Shown: one piece after another, positions 23,180-35,900 of the stretch
How positions within the stretch are numbered: position 1 is the first letter of the stretch
Layout of the letters: every line of letters begins with the position of its first letter
Assembly (NCBI RefSeq): GCF_000002985.6
Contig: NC_003280.10
Location: 7,188,501 to 7,252,500 of the forward strand
Length of the DNA stretch: 64,000 nucleotides
Direction: 5' to 3'
Source of the DNA: Caenorhabditis elegans
Lineage: Eukaryota > Nematoda > Chromadorea > Rhabditida > Rhabditidae
The notes under the pieces: generated by a model
What the model was told of the DNA's origin: nothing
The model's database searches: none
The model's input: only the letters and a program-made list of their open reading frames with translations
Program-made: the position numbers and the translations under genes

Positions 23180-23656
23180 TTATTGCAGGGAGATATCAAG
23201 AGTGAGTCCTGGAACAGCGGAGATGGATCCATCAGCGTGCTTGGTTTCGGTGTTTTTCTGAAATAAAACATTTCTAATTATTTCTCCCACTGAAAACTTA
23301 CAGCTGGGTGCTCGGAGTAGGTTCCAACATCGGCCTTGGTGAACTTCTTAATGATAAGGATTCCGTTATTAGCTTCATAATTGGTTGACTCAATCTTCTT
23401 TCCCTTAGCATCAACAAATGATCCCTTGTTATCTCCGTCAAGGTGGAAGATTTGATCTCCACCGGCAACGGTTCTCTTGATTGCCTTGGCTCCCTTGAAA
23501 GCATCGATTTCAACTTTTTCTCCGTCCTGAAAATGATTTTTTGTTATTTTTCAAATAGGAGTTACAACAAACCTTAACCTGCTGTTGAGCAACGGCAGCA
23601 TCGGATATGGCAAAGATGGCAACAAGGAGGAAAGCGGAAAGAATGAAGCGGTTCAT
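23180..23656 (-). CDS. Small secreted Ig-like protein without cysteines (copy 2)
   Basis: Three exons from 5' to 3': 23656-23573, 23526-23302, 23257-23180; 128 aa. Tandem paralogue of the 22298-22879 gene. Seen: signal peptide MNRFILSAFLLVAIFAISDA, DGEKVEIDAFKGAKAI, ILIIKKFTKADVGTYSEHP and tail VPGLTLDISLQ. Codons are more C-ending and G/C-rich than in the sister gene, as in highly expressed worm genes. The KADVGTY motif suggests an Ig-fold, and like the sister copy it has no cysteine. Distance from the sister's start to this stop is 300 bases. Confidence 0.88.
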
Positions 23657-25731
23657 TTTCTGAAATTTTATTTAATTTTCAAGAATGAAAAAAGTTTTGT
23701 GAATTGACACGAAATTCAGAAGAACAATTGAAAGAAAAAGCACAAAATCTTAAAGTGATGAAACCTTTCTCTTGGAACAACAATAAATAGTGTCGTCAGC
23801 CAGAAGATACTGCCTTCGAATGAAAAAAATAGGGTAAGCACCTCCGCTGGTTAAACTAAACGCCCAGCCCACTTTGCAATCAATCACTTTGTTTTTATCA
23901 TTTGTTTGTTGGCTAGAGTGAGAGAAAATATCCTTCTTGTTATCAGAGTTATACAAAAAATCCTACAGAGTTGGAACACGGAACTAGAAAATGAGGATTC
24001 GTTTCCTTAGACTGTTCAAAGAATGTCATTTGGAGAAGTATTGAAAATGGAACAATCAGGAAGTTTATTTGTTCTTAAGATCAATGTGAGAACACTATGA
24101 AAGTTCACAATGATGGGATTGAGAAGGTCGTGTTTTGAGGCGCGTAGCTTTTTTTACTGATAGATGTGAAGTTTACAGGATGTTTAGTCGATTTTTAATA
24201 TGTCGTTTTTTAGTTGGAAAGATAATTTAATTGATAAATTAGAGTACTTTAGAGTTCCAAAAATTACTGATAATACATAATTATGCCTCAAAAAAATTAC
24301 GTGTATGTGTAGTTAGCTTTACCGCTAATAAGAGTTTAGTAAATAAGAAAAGAGGTGAATCGAATGTGTCTTATCTGAAACCGATTTATGCCATTTTGTG
24401 GCCAAGCAAACTTTTATAGTCCCTATCTTAATTGAATTATGTTGTGATGGAAAGTAAGAAATCAATAGAGCGGAAATTTTCTTTTTTGAATTTTTTTAAC
24501 TGATCAAAAACACCTTCTATATTTTTGATGAATTATTATTTCTAATTCACAAAAGACGAGATTGTGTGCTCAAGATTGAAACAGGTTTTAAAACAATCAA
24601 TTTGAAGGCGAACTTGAAGGCGACTAATAATTTTTAGGACTAGAAAAAAAAACGGTCTTATTATCAGAATATTACAACGCATAATAAAAAATTTAAACAT
24701 CAGATATAAAATATACGTTCTGTGAGTTAAATGAATAACGTTTCAAAGGCTGAGGCCTTACAGATTCTTCAGCTCTTTTTATACTCTACAAACTTTGTGT
24801 TATTCTTGAAAATTTTCCGACCTTCGGATCAGTTTCCGTCACAACAAGTGAATGAGTCAGTAACAACAGTTGACACTTTCATCGTTAAGATTCTTTTCTT
24901 ATCGTTCCAACTCATAAAAATGGATGAAATGAATTGTGAAAACAGGATTTCGAAGTGTGGAAATTTTGAACATTCTTCTAAAAAGATCAAATTGATCTGA
25001 ATCATCAGAGTATATGAAAAACGTACAAAAAGTTAAACAATCAGATGCATTTGTTTGATTATTTTGAAAACCTATCGTCTACCGAGATTGACCTAGGCTA
25101 TGACAAAATGATAACAAAATAAATAAAACTGTTAATATTCATGTTTGCACAATCCATTACAAATATATATAAAAACTTTGCCATGAAGGAATTTTGAATT
25201 ATCCAATAAGACTTCCTGAAACTTTTTGAAAGTGGAGTATTCTGGGGAATTTTATTAAACTTCACCATATCATTTCCCTTTAAGGGACTATTTTTTCAAG
25301 TGAATAACATGTCAGTGGTTGACTATCATTTCATTCCTGGATTAGTTGTTCCACATCGTCCCATGTACACCATCACTCTTCTTAGCTTGCCGCTTTTTTC
25401 GACGTCTTCTTCTCCTCCTTCCAGTCACATTCAAATCATCACCATCTATCATCAGTCGCCTTTTTTGGCTCACATTTTGTTGCTTTTTGCCCAGAAAAGG
25501 AATTTATTATTACCAGAAAAAAAAGGATTGGGATGAAGGAAAAAAGGGAAACATTTATGGAGGAAATATATAGCAAATGACAAATTGGCAGAATGTTTTG
25601 GAAATCGTACGGTAAAAAGAAAAGGAAAGAAGCATTGGGTCTATGTTGATAGAATGGAAAAACTAGAAAATTTATCTACCCGTAATGAATGAAGAGTTTT
25701 TGAATAAATAAATTGTCTTAAAGAAATAAAA
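23657..25731. other. Intergenic; no supported gene
   Basis: About 2 kb, AT-rich. A plus-strand open frame at 24731-25000 (89 codons) and overlapping frames near 25300-25570 lack coding bias and splice context and were not called. The leftmost part should be the promoter of the 23180-23656 gene. Confidence 0.45.
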
Positions 25732-28457
25732 CTACAAACGTTTAATCACCAGCATCGAGTCTTCGCTAATCGTACGATCGATGGTTGGTATTGATGAATA
25801 AGAAGTCGATCGACGAGTAGTAAGAATTGGAGTACAAATTGAAAGAGTTGGAGATGAATGACGCCAATTGGATAGGGTTATTGTTGGATCATCGTCATCT
25901 TCAGATATTTCAATATCGGTCTGACAATCATCTTCCCGAAAGGAATATGTTGGGGCAGGTGATGCAGGAAAATGTAAAAATGTGGAAGGTCCTGAAATGA
26001 ATGTTGGAAGAAGTTAGAAAGTTTTGTTCAGTAGGTCACAGTTTCCCCGCTCGAACCTAGTTAAACAGTATATCACAGTGTTTTAGAATTACACGAATGT
26101 TGTGTTCTGAGAAAATTGTTTCCTAATGACTTTCTTATTATTCATAAGTGTTACTTTGCGTTTCTTCTCACTCTCAGACTTGGATTATTTGTTTGTTTAT
26201 ACGCTTATTTGTTCTGTTCCCACATTTAAACTATCACTTCAAAAGTACCTGAAACCAATGAAGGAACCGATCCATCCAAACCCGTTCTCTCAGTCTCAAT
26301 AACATCTACACACTCGCCAATCGGCTCATAGTCGTTACGTGATGGGATTCTTGTTGATTTTTTGATGGGTTGCCTGAGCGACCGGCACGCGACCAGACGG
26401 ACCCCTTTCGAATCGATGTTCCAATTCGTATTCTCCACGTTGTCGCTGGCTTTGAAAAAACCGAATACACATGAAGATGGCTCCTCCCTGGAAAAGAACA
26501 GAATGAATTAATTGGTGTATGGCATGGTGGCAGCTTATTGGTAATCTCTCTTCTTGATTGATGAGGGGAGCATCAAGTCATTAATCAAACTAGGTTTTAC
26601 ATTTCTAATGTTGTTGGAATGCAATAGAATAAGACACCTGTTATAAGTTATACAATGAATGAAGAAACATATTTCGGCGGGGAAGATGTGTCAAGAGCGA
26701 CCACAAAATGATTAATTGTCAGCTGATGCTCAGAGATTGTGGCATAATTTGATTGTTGGCTCGACAATTGGGAAATAAATTTTGAAAAAAAGAAAAAGAA
26801 AAAGAATAAAGAAAACGAAGTTTCAAAAAAAATTATTACACATTTGACTGACACCTCAAATGTGTATATGCAGAAGATCTGATGCTGTCAACTATACTAA
26901 TTCAGAGTGCACATTTGATTTACTCAATTAGTTCAATCTTGGCAAAGCATGATATTCTTCATAGTATATAATCTAAGTTGTACAATTTTAATTAAAAAAA
27001 CATAATAAAATTGGACAATATTTTCACTTTCGAAGGCTAAACTTCCTTTCCAATTGCCGAAGCTCTTTATTTATGTGTATGCTTTTCTACAAACATTCCC
27101 CAAATCAAATTGCAAAGTATCCTAAAATAAAAGATGGAATCAGGAATAAGTTGAAGAGGGGCGTAACAAATCCGTCATTTTCAATTGCTTAATGTTTTCT
27201 ACTCGAGTGAACACCGTCATCAAAAGTGCGGTTGCTTGGTCCTAATGTACGACTTCTTCTAGGTGGTCCTTCTTCGACTTTTTCTTCACATTTTTCTACT
27301 ATAGTTTTCTTTTTTTGAAAACAAAGAAATGCAAGTGATAGGAGAGGGTCTCTCCTTCCTATAATTAGTATCACCATGGTGTCAAGTCAATCAAGAGAGC
27401 CTCAAGGTGCCAATTATGCCACACATGAAGCACACCGACGGCCCTTGATCCATTTAGTACGTTTTTCAAATTCTCGAAACGCCAGCGACGAGCCTTATAT
27501 CATCATGAAGTGAGGAACAAAAACACATTATTAAGAAAGTGGGTTCCGGATGTCAAAAAATGTGTGCAAAAAATTGAAAATAAAAATCAAATGCAACAGA
27601 AAACAGATGTAGGTGAACGAATTGAGTAAAGCGTGAGAAGAATGAGAATAGAAGCTACGGAAACGAGCCGACGCAATTTCCGCGTATATCAACTTGTTTT
27701 ATTACTACACTTTCCGAGTTATTTTTGGGAAAAATTTGGACTATAAGAAGACAAAGATTATAAATATTTGTTAGAACATCGAGGGATTGAAAAAAATTTA
27801 AACTGCAAAATTCATGAAGTCTCGTTTGTTTTTGCAACTTTTCAGTGTCCTCGAAAATAGATAAGAATTTCACATTTGAAGACAACAGTGTGCTAACAAT
27901 CTGACAAACTATTAACACTTCACGTTGTTACTGAGAAGTTGCAAAACGTTAGAAAAGTGGTTGAAACAAACAAGAAGTTTGACAGTAAGTTGGCGAAGTT
28001 GGGCAGAAAATTCCTCCATTTTTAGCATCTCAATAATTAAACAACTACTTTTGTTCAATTAAAGCTTCATGTCCAAGTTTCAATTAACTAGTTAACTACT
28101 CTAGATTTTGAAAATTGTTACAAAGGAGTTTGTATTCTTAATAGAAGGCATTTTCAAAAGTTCAACGTAGTCCTTTTTCTAAGATTCTTGATTCACTTTC
28201 ATACATATTAGATGACAAAACCTCTATTATTATTATTATTATTAGTTTCATTAAACTCACCATAAGAGCAACAAGAACTTGACACACCATGATGATCATA
28301 TATTTTTCAAGACGTCCCATTGATTCCTGAAAATTTTGTTCTGAATTTTTGTGAAATTAAAAAGAATTCAAACCTTCATTGAAACTATATCATCGAATAA
28401 CTGAACAATTCTTGCATATTCTTCCATAAACGCCTTGAGGCGTAATTCACGTTCCAT
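25732..28457 (-). CDS. Small single-pass membrane protein with alternative cytosolic tails
   Basis: Not recognised. Exons from 5' to 3': 28457-28374 (MERELRLKAFMEEYARIVQ, an amphipathic coiled-coil-like helix), 28326-28261 (RLEKYMIIMVCQVLVALM, start of the membrane helix), then exon 26487/26483-26249 and 25991-25732. With the CAG acceptor (exon start 26487) the helix continues as GGAIFMCIRFF and translation stops at 26335 (100 aa). With an AG four bases further in (start 26483) the other frame is read and runs into the last exon, giving 214 aa with a Ser/Thr-, Pro- and Asp-rich tail (DIEISEDDDDPTITL) ending SMLVIKRL. Both models keep perfect frame. The exon starting at 28484 follows TTTTCCAG, so trans-splicing near the ATG is likely. 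The exact isoforms need transcript data. Confidence 0.65.
27189..27377 (-). other. Possible alternative exon inside the membrane-protein gene
   Basis: A 62-codon minus-strand frame beginning MVILIIGRRD and continuing into a Lys/Glu- and Arg-rich stretch (EKCEEKVEEGPPRRSRT) has coding-like composition. A TTATAG acceptor lies within it. The phase does not match the upstream exon ending at 28261, so it cannot be joined simply. It may be an alternative first or last exon, or chance. Confidence 0.3.
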
Positions 28458-28484
28458 GACGATTGGGTTAATTTTGTATTTTTC

Positions 28485-29911
28485 CTGGAAAACAAACTGA
28501 ACTTTTCAACTGAAACTGGGCGATTAAAACCTGGTCCTTCAACGAACAGAAGGAACAAAACTGAAGAAGAAGATGATGATGATGGACTCAGATGGAAAGA
28601 ACCGAAAAATAAGTGAGCAGGATGGCGGGAAGGGAGCCGGCGGAGCACAACGTGGCGTGAAAGAGCAAAAGCCCCGCCCAGTTTTTGTGTTGCTCTTTGG
28701 AGACGCGGTAGAGACGGCGGAACGTGTTAGAGAGAAGAGCAGAAGAGGTAAAGGTATATGTGCGCGTAAAATTGGTCAGCCTTTTTATGGATAAATATAC
28801 TACTTTTTTAGAAAAAGGACAACAAGTTGTTGTTATATTAACAGTTGCTTTATACTATCCAAGAAAGCTTAAGGATTCTGTTGAAATCTTTTTTGGAGAC
28901 AAAATACTTCAGAACTTTCAATTATATGTAAACGCGTACAAGAAACGATGTAAAACAAATAAATGCCAATGTTTTTAAAGAATGTATTAATATTTTATTT
29001 AGATTCAATAAATTTGAAATTGTCCGATTGTAATCAGTTTACGGGAATTTGTTCATGTCTTTGAAAATACCTTTTTTTTTATTTACACATCTTACCTACA
29101 GGCACCACTGTGTGCTATTTTTTATTGTTCTAAAATATTACTTGTATTCTCAAAATTTTGAAATGCAACGGTAAATTGAACTTTCTTGAACAACTGATAT
29201 GTGTAAATTAGAAGCTTTTAAGTTTACAATAGTTCGCAAAAAAAAAAATTCCAACCATGCAATCAATCTTACTCTAAAGTCCATTGTATATTCAAAAGCC
29301 TGTTGGGTTTTCCGGCTCATCAGTAATTCGTCAGCTGGAAATTAGTCCATACCAAAAACAACAACAATCATCGAAAATTCTCGCGCTCTTTCTTTTTTTG
29401 CAGCTGACGTTCTTCCAACCAGCATATATTTTTTCCAGTCACTTCCATAACAATAAAAATCTTTACTCTTTTCTATATATATATATATATATATAACTTC
29501 ACACATAAATACAGAAAATTTGGGGACGAAACCGGGGGGAAACTTAATACAAAATTATTATGACTTGAAGAAAATGAACAAAAAAAATAAAATATATGGG
29601 AATTGAAAATACGGGATGAGCTAAACTGGGGGAAAGAAATGGGAAAAGTGTCCCCGCAAAAATGGCGGCAAAATGTATCCTCTTACATGCGTACTTTTAC
29701 ACGTTGGAAGTGCAACACAAGACCCGATCAGAAAATAAGCGAAAAATTGAGACGAGATGAGGAAGAGGAGAAGAAGAATTGTGGTGTGAAACTTAAAGTA
29801 ATTGAAATACCCGTAAAATGTGTGAGATACAAAATTCAATCTGGTATATGCATTATATTGGATTAGGTGTATGTTGAATGAACAAGGGGACACAAGAGGA
29901 ACGGCACCTGC
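28485..29911. other. Intergenic; microsatellite, no supported gene
   Basis: Holds the upstream region of the small membrane gene and the 3' side of clh-3. Includes a (TA)11 tract at 29474-29495. Short open frames near 28573-28980 and 29603-29890 lie in purine-rich low-complexity sequence and are not convincing. Confidence 0.45.
29474..29495. repeat. (TA)11 microsatellite
   Basis: Eleven uninterrupted TA dinucleotides read directly from the sequence. Confidence 0.95.
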
Positions 29912-32900
29912 TCAGAATTTTTCGTCATGAACGTCGTCAGGTAAATTTATTTGCACGTGGGTATTTTGTCGTGTTAGCCTGAAACTGGATGAGCACTAGA
30001 ACAACTTTCTTCATTATGTAAAACTCACTCATTTGCTGATCTTGCTCGTGTGGGTAAGGAGGGTACATTCAATACAAGTCCTCCAACACTTCCATTTTCC
30101 GAATTCGCTGCATCCAATGGTGAGAAATCTATGCTCACACACGATGAGCTCGTCGATGGTGAACTAACTTCGAAATGTGGTGATTCTGGTGTTGTTCTCA
30201 CATTCTCCAATCTTGTCAATTCGCTCATTCGGTTCGGGGTTAACGCCCCTCGTCTTACCACTTCTAGAGGTGGCTGAAAAAAGATTAAAATTAAAAGAAA
30301 TGACATAAATTGAAAAAATATTGAATTTTGTAATTTCTCACTTGAATATAATCATTTTGAGCATCATCTTCCCCATTGTCTGTCACAAAGGCTGCATTCT
30401 GCGCATCGCCTGTTGCTCGTCCTGATTCTAGTCTTGCACTTTTCTCATAAATCGATTGTTCCGTTGGAGGCTCATTGAAAATGCTCATACCAGGTGTTGG
30501 CACTTTTCCAGATTGTAAATATTCAATTGCAAGTCGGAGCTGTAACGAGAATAATCTAAAGTTTCTAGACCGATGAAAAGTGGGGATGCGTTGCTTCTTT
30601 TTTCGAAATTCGACACTTTTCCATCGACGTGGTGCGGGGGCCTATTTTTTTCGAGAAATTAAAAAGCAAACCTCTTTTAATGCGACAACGCCAATCAATT
30701 GCCCTTTTTTCGTCACGTATGCACGATTTAGACCAAGAAGTGAGAATAGAGAATGAGCCTGAAAAATACTGAATGTTTGAATTGATAAAACTTTAAAACC
30801 AACCTTGAATAAACTCGTATATTCACTGAGTTGGAATGGCGTAGAATCAATATCAAGTTGGCTCAAATCCAGCTTTTGATTGAGCATCATATCCTCCCAT
30901 TCAGTACGCTGAAAATTGTATTGTAATTTCAAGCATGACCAATATAACAATAACGTTGTTAATAAGCTGTAAGTCAAATAATTTTGATAAATAATCCTGG
31001 CATTTATTTTAAACTATATTTTATCTAATACCAATTAGTCTGTTTTTAACAACTGAATATGTTATCCAACCCAAAGTTATAGATCGAAAGAGCAAGGAAA
31101 AATAGTCTCACATTTTCTATAAAATCTGGATCATCGTTAATGCTTTTTTGATTCTGCAATGTTTAAATCATCACAGGTGAATTATTTTGATATTTTGAAT
31201 AAAACTCAAGATAAACTTTATAAATGAAAACCTCTTCTCCAAATAAATCAAACTCGTTATGATTGTTCTTCTTCGGAAAGTTTTGTCGCCCAAAACTAAG
31301 ATGTGTAATTGATCGGAAAATGTCTGAAAAGTACAATAAAAGTTATTTTTAACACAATGTAAAAAAAGAAATCTAACCTCCAATTGTATGATGAGATTCA
31401 ATATGCACAGGATTGATTGTTTTTCCACTCATTTCTCGTTTCGGAGTTGCCAATGATGCAGCATCAAATAGCGCTTGCTTCTCCTCAACAGTTAGAATCT
31501 TCCGCGCATTTTCCTCGCTCAATCCAGTCAGCGTTTCATTTTTCGCTACTTGAGGTCCGTTTTTAGCAACAGGGACAATCAAAAATCTGAAAAATAATCA
31601 TGATTTTAACTGAAACTTAGAAGTTTTCATACCGACTAGCTCTTCTCTCTCCAGCACCTGTCGTTTCCAAACTATCTTCTGTATCATCTGATTTACTTTC
31701 TTCTCTTCTTTTTCGTTCGCTTTCTTCATCTTCCAAACGTTGTTTGATTCTACGAGTTGCTTCTGCAAATCGGGCTTTTGTTCCAATTTGAGAATCGACG
31801 TATCGTTGCAGCTGACTTCTACTGACCGAACCGACAAGAGCTAGTGATTCTGAAGATGTATTGATGATAATGGGATATAAACATTCTAAGTGACTAACCC
31901 ATATTTTCAACCAAAGGAAAAGCTCTGATCCGGGTTTTTGTTTCCAGTGCTCTTTTGATGTCACCAACTGTTGAATCTTTTGCAATATAGACAAGAGGAG
32001 AAATCATAAACTGCTCAATGAGCATTTGATGATAAAGGGACGTTGTATGGGGAATATCAGGGAGATACGGTAGATTTTTGATACGAATTATGCTGTCGTA
32101 GATTGATGGTTGAAGGTACGAAGCCACAGCATTGGCAATAAGAACAGCGATCTGAAATAAAATAATAAAATGATTAAAGTAAAAATTGGGAGAACTCACC
32201 ATCACGGGTAGAAGATGACATAGCTGTCCAGTAAGCTCAAAAACAATAACAGCAACAGATACTGTATGTGTGACAGCTCCACAAAATGCTGCAGCACCGA
32301 CAACTGCATAAACACCTGGACGAACGAAGAATTGTATATCTCCACTGATATGACCATATGGATCTAATGAGAATACACCTTCACCAACAAGCCTTCCAAA
32401 AGCAGCACCAAGAACAAAAACTGGCATGAAAATACCGGACGGAACAGGCAGAGTAGAAGCCAGAATTGCGAGGAAAAACTGAAAATAAAAACAATTATTT
32501 CAATTCAAAATTAGGTCCTCAGAAAACATACGTATACTACTTGAAATGAAGATAAAGTGACAAATGGAGAATAATCATAGTTATCTCCTTTCCAGTGACG
32601 AATGTCAAAACTATCCGAACTTGTTGCATTTGATGTAGGCATTGGACAAGCATATGAATCATTTGGTGGAGCAGTCCATGCACAATCTACGAAAAATTCC
32701 TTCATTGTGTGACTGAATCTTTCCTGAAATATCTTTGCCAAATAACTATCTAGATGAATAAGTTTGTTACCTCTCCACCCATAAATTTCCCGAGTCCCAA
32801 TGGAAACGACAAAGAAGATATGAAAGTGGCGATGAAGATGGGATAGATGAGCCAGTATTTCTGAAATATCATTTTGGCAAGCCAATTTCTTCTCAAAAAA

Positions 32901-35900
32901 AGAACAGTCCGTCGATGAAGATATACAAATATTGAACCAGCAAGACCACAAACCAATCTGTAATATGTAAATTTTGAAAACAAAAAGAACATACTTACTC
33001 ACCCGATAAGTGCAAAAATAGGAAGCTCTTGTGGGAGAAACACATTTTGTGGCGGAAAGTTTGTTTGATAATGGGCCTCGACGGTAACTGCTGCAGATAC
33101 AGAGAACATTCTTAGAATTCGGAAAAGAGTAGCCGAACACGTGGCAGCAAAGAAACCACGCCAGTAGTTTCGGACAGCAAAGTAGACAGATGTGACTTCA
33201 ATTGAGAACAACACGCCTCCTATCGGAGCAGAAAATGTACAAGCAACTCCAACAGCACATCCAGCTGCAAGCATTTCACCACTTCTAGACTCATTTTCAA
33301 ATATTCCACCAGATGATCCGTGAACCAAACGAGTTAGTTGAGAAGCTACTACGGATGCAACATGAACGAACGGTCCCTGCAAGATTGGAAGTGTGTATAA
33401 AAGTAATAGTTTAATATTTTAAAAACAAACTTCTTTTCCCATTGGTAATCCACTTCCAAGTGATAATGTAAGTCCAATCATTTTGGAAAGAAGTGTTCGT
33501 ACTGAAAGATATTCTTTGAGAATAACTCCTCGTAAAATAGTTTTCATTTCTGGAATTCCTGATCCAATCGCCTGTGGAGCAATATAATGTGCACATACTG
33601 CAGAGAGGAGAATGAGTCCAACGACATATCCAACCCAAACGAGATATGCCAAAGTGAAGTGATACTCCTTGACCAAATCGAATAACCGCATCTGACCTGA
33701 AAAAAAAACGTTTTTCTATTTTCTGCCAATTTCTGTCAAGAGCAATATATCAGGTCCAATGTTCCTAGTTCTGAGTGGTTTTCCGTTTCTTGACCGATGA
33801 TTAGTTTTCTTATCAAGAAATGACGTTTGAAAAACTGAGATAACATTTCCAGTCTAGCTGTCCAAAATTCAAAAAATTAAACGAACCATTCTGTAAGTTC
33901 AGAATAGCATAATCCATTCCAAATGATAGAGATGCCATGATGAATCCAAGTAGTGCCAGAAAGATCCAATCACGGATCACCGTCCGAAAAAATGTTTTGA
34001 TACTTTCTGAAATGCAGAGTTCAATTATAAAAATACAAGAATTCAAGATCATTGTCTTACCAAAAGAACACCAACTTGATGATTGTTTTTGTGTAGTCGG
34101 GGTGAGCGGTATCGTAAGGCCATCAGATGTTTTGTTCTGAAAAAAGAAAGGAAATTATGAACGTACTTTGAAGATACATAACATTTGACATATGACGTTG
34201 ACTAATTCGTTCTTTTTTGGTAATTTGATTTCAAAAAATGGTTAAACATACCCCATTTTCATCTAAAATATTGAATCGAAACATAGTGGATTAGCAGTAG
34301 AAATCAATAATCAGATGCTATAAGCCCACCTTCTCCATCATCTGATAACAGTTCCCACTCCGGGGGTTTATGTTTGTCTTTTATTTTTTCATTACCTCTC
34401 CTCCCATTAACTGGTGTTGCTATTCAAAAAATAACATCAAAATTTGCTACGTACTCACCTTTTCAATTTTTGATAATATTTTTGTACCAATACCCATACT
34501 TTTGGAATCCTCGTCAATTGGTAGACCACGAACTGTTTTGTAGACACCGAGATGCTGAAAATGAGAATTTGACTTGAAATTGTATGTTTATAAGAAAATG
34601 TCTACAATAGACATGGATAATCAAATAAATTTTAAAAGTCGAAAGTGATTCGAACGAACGATTTGATGATCACAATGATTGATTGAATACCGTTTTTTTG
34701 TGATTGAAGAAGCAAGTCAGATGATTCAAAAAATGAGAAACAATTACTGTAGCACTTGATGACGTTTAGACATTTAGCAGACTTTTCATTTTAATCGCTA
34801 AATTTAAGGGTGTTAGGAAGGCGCTTAAAGAATAGTGGGAGGAGTCCGATTGAGGTTTGCTCTTGTCTACACACAGAAAAATGAATCGTTCTACAAGTTC
34901 GAATTTCTTTAAATCTGAATTCTTTTCGGGAGCACACATATTGTTACGTCACATGAACCGTTCGTTCTCTAGTTGATCCGATTGAAAAATGATTCCGCCT
35001 CGTTTAAAAACAACAACAAAACCGATAAACTTCAAGAGAGAGAGGAGGGTTTTTTGCAATATGTAATGAGGGTGCTTAAAGTAATAAAATAGAATAAATA
35101 CAACTAAAATTGATTTAAGACATCTAATAATAGTTCGTTTGTAGAAGAAAACGTGGAAACATCTATTCCGAAGAAAAAGGTTTGGGGTTACATCTATGAT
35201 TGATAAGGTCGGCTGGAAACGAACAAATATTTGGAGACCATCAAAAACGGTAAAAGGTTCAAAAATGTAAAGTGTGAAAAGACCAGTTCGCAACACATGC
35301 TTTCGTTTCATGACAAGTGACAAGAATTTATTATCACTTTTAGAATTTTGAAAAGCAAACATTGAATAGGTTCGACGGGGTCATCGGTGCTTTTCAGGGA
35401 CGCTTCGACTGAAAAACGAATGGAAAGCTTTCCAGTGGAACATTTGGTGAATTATTCAAATTATTTGCTCTTGATTTTACCAAAAAACAGACGGCATAGG
35501 ACATGCTTATTTCTGAATCTGCCTCTCTCCAAAAACCAGTTTGGATAGAGAAAGAATGGCACGAACAACGTCATTTTTGCTCTTTACCGGTAATTCTGAA
35601 ACCGGCGTAGAGGATTATGAAAATGAACGGTCAGTGCGAAAAGGGCGAAAAGAAACACAGATGTGACGAGAAAACTAGACAAAAAAAACGAAAATTTTCT
35701 GATTTTTAAAAACTGAACAGGATGACTAATACTACTAGGGAAGAAGTGGGTATGAATTGTCTGCTTCAAAGAATACTACACGTCACTACTATAGGATCCC
35801 CCTCAATTTCAACTATTTCTAAAACCTGTGAAGCTTTATTAAAAAATAAATGTATTCTTGCATTCATGTCAAACATTTTTTGAGTCCTATTAAAAAAGTC

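Noticed and set aside
24731-25000. 89-codon plus-strand ORF
   Set aside because: AT-driven composition, no family motif, no acceptor or donor linking it to other exons.
29603-29893. Overlapping ORFs on both strands beside clh-3
   Set aside because: Purine-rich low-complexity sequence in the 3' flank of clh-3; neither frame looks coding.
35584-35769. Minus-strand ORFs within the large clh-3 intron (also 34949-35362)
   Set aside because: Hydrophobic T-rich translations typical of AT-rich noncoding DNA; no evidence for an extra first exon there.
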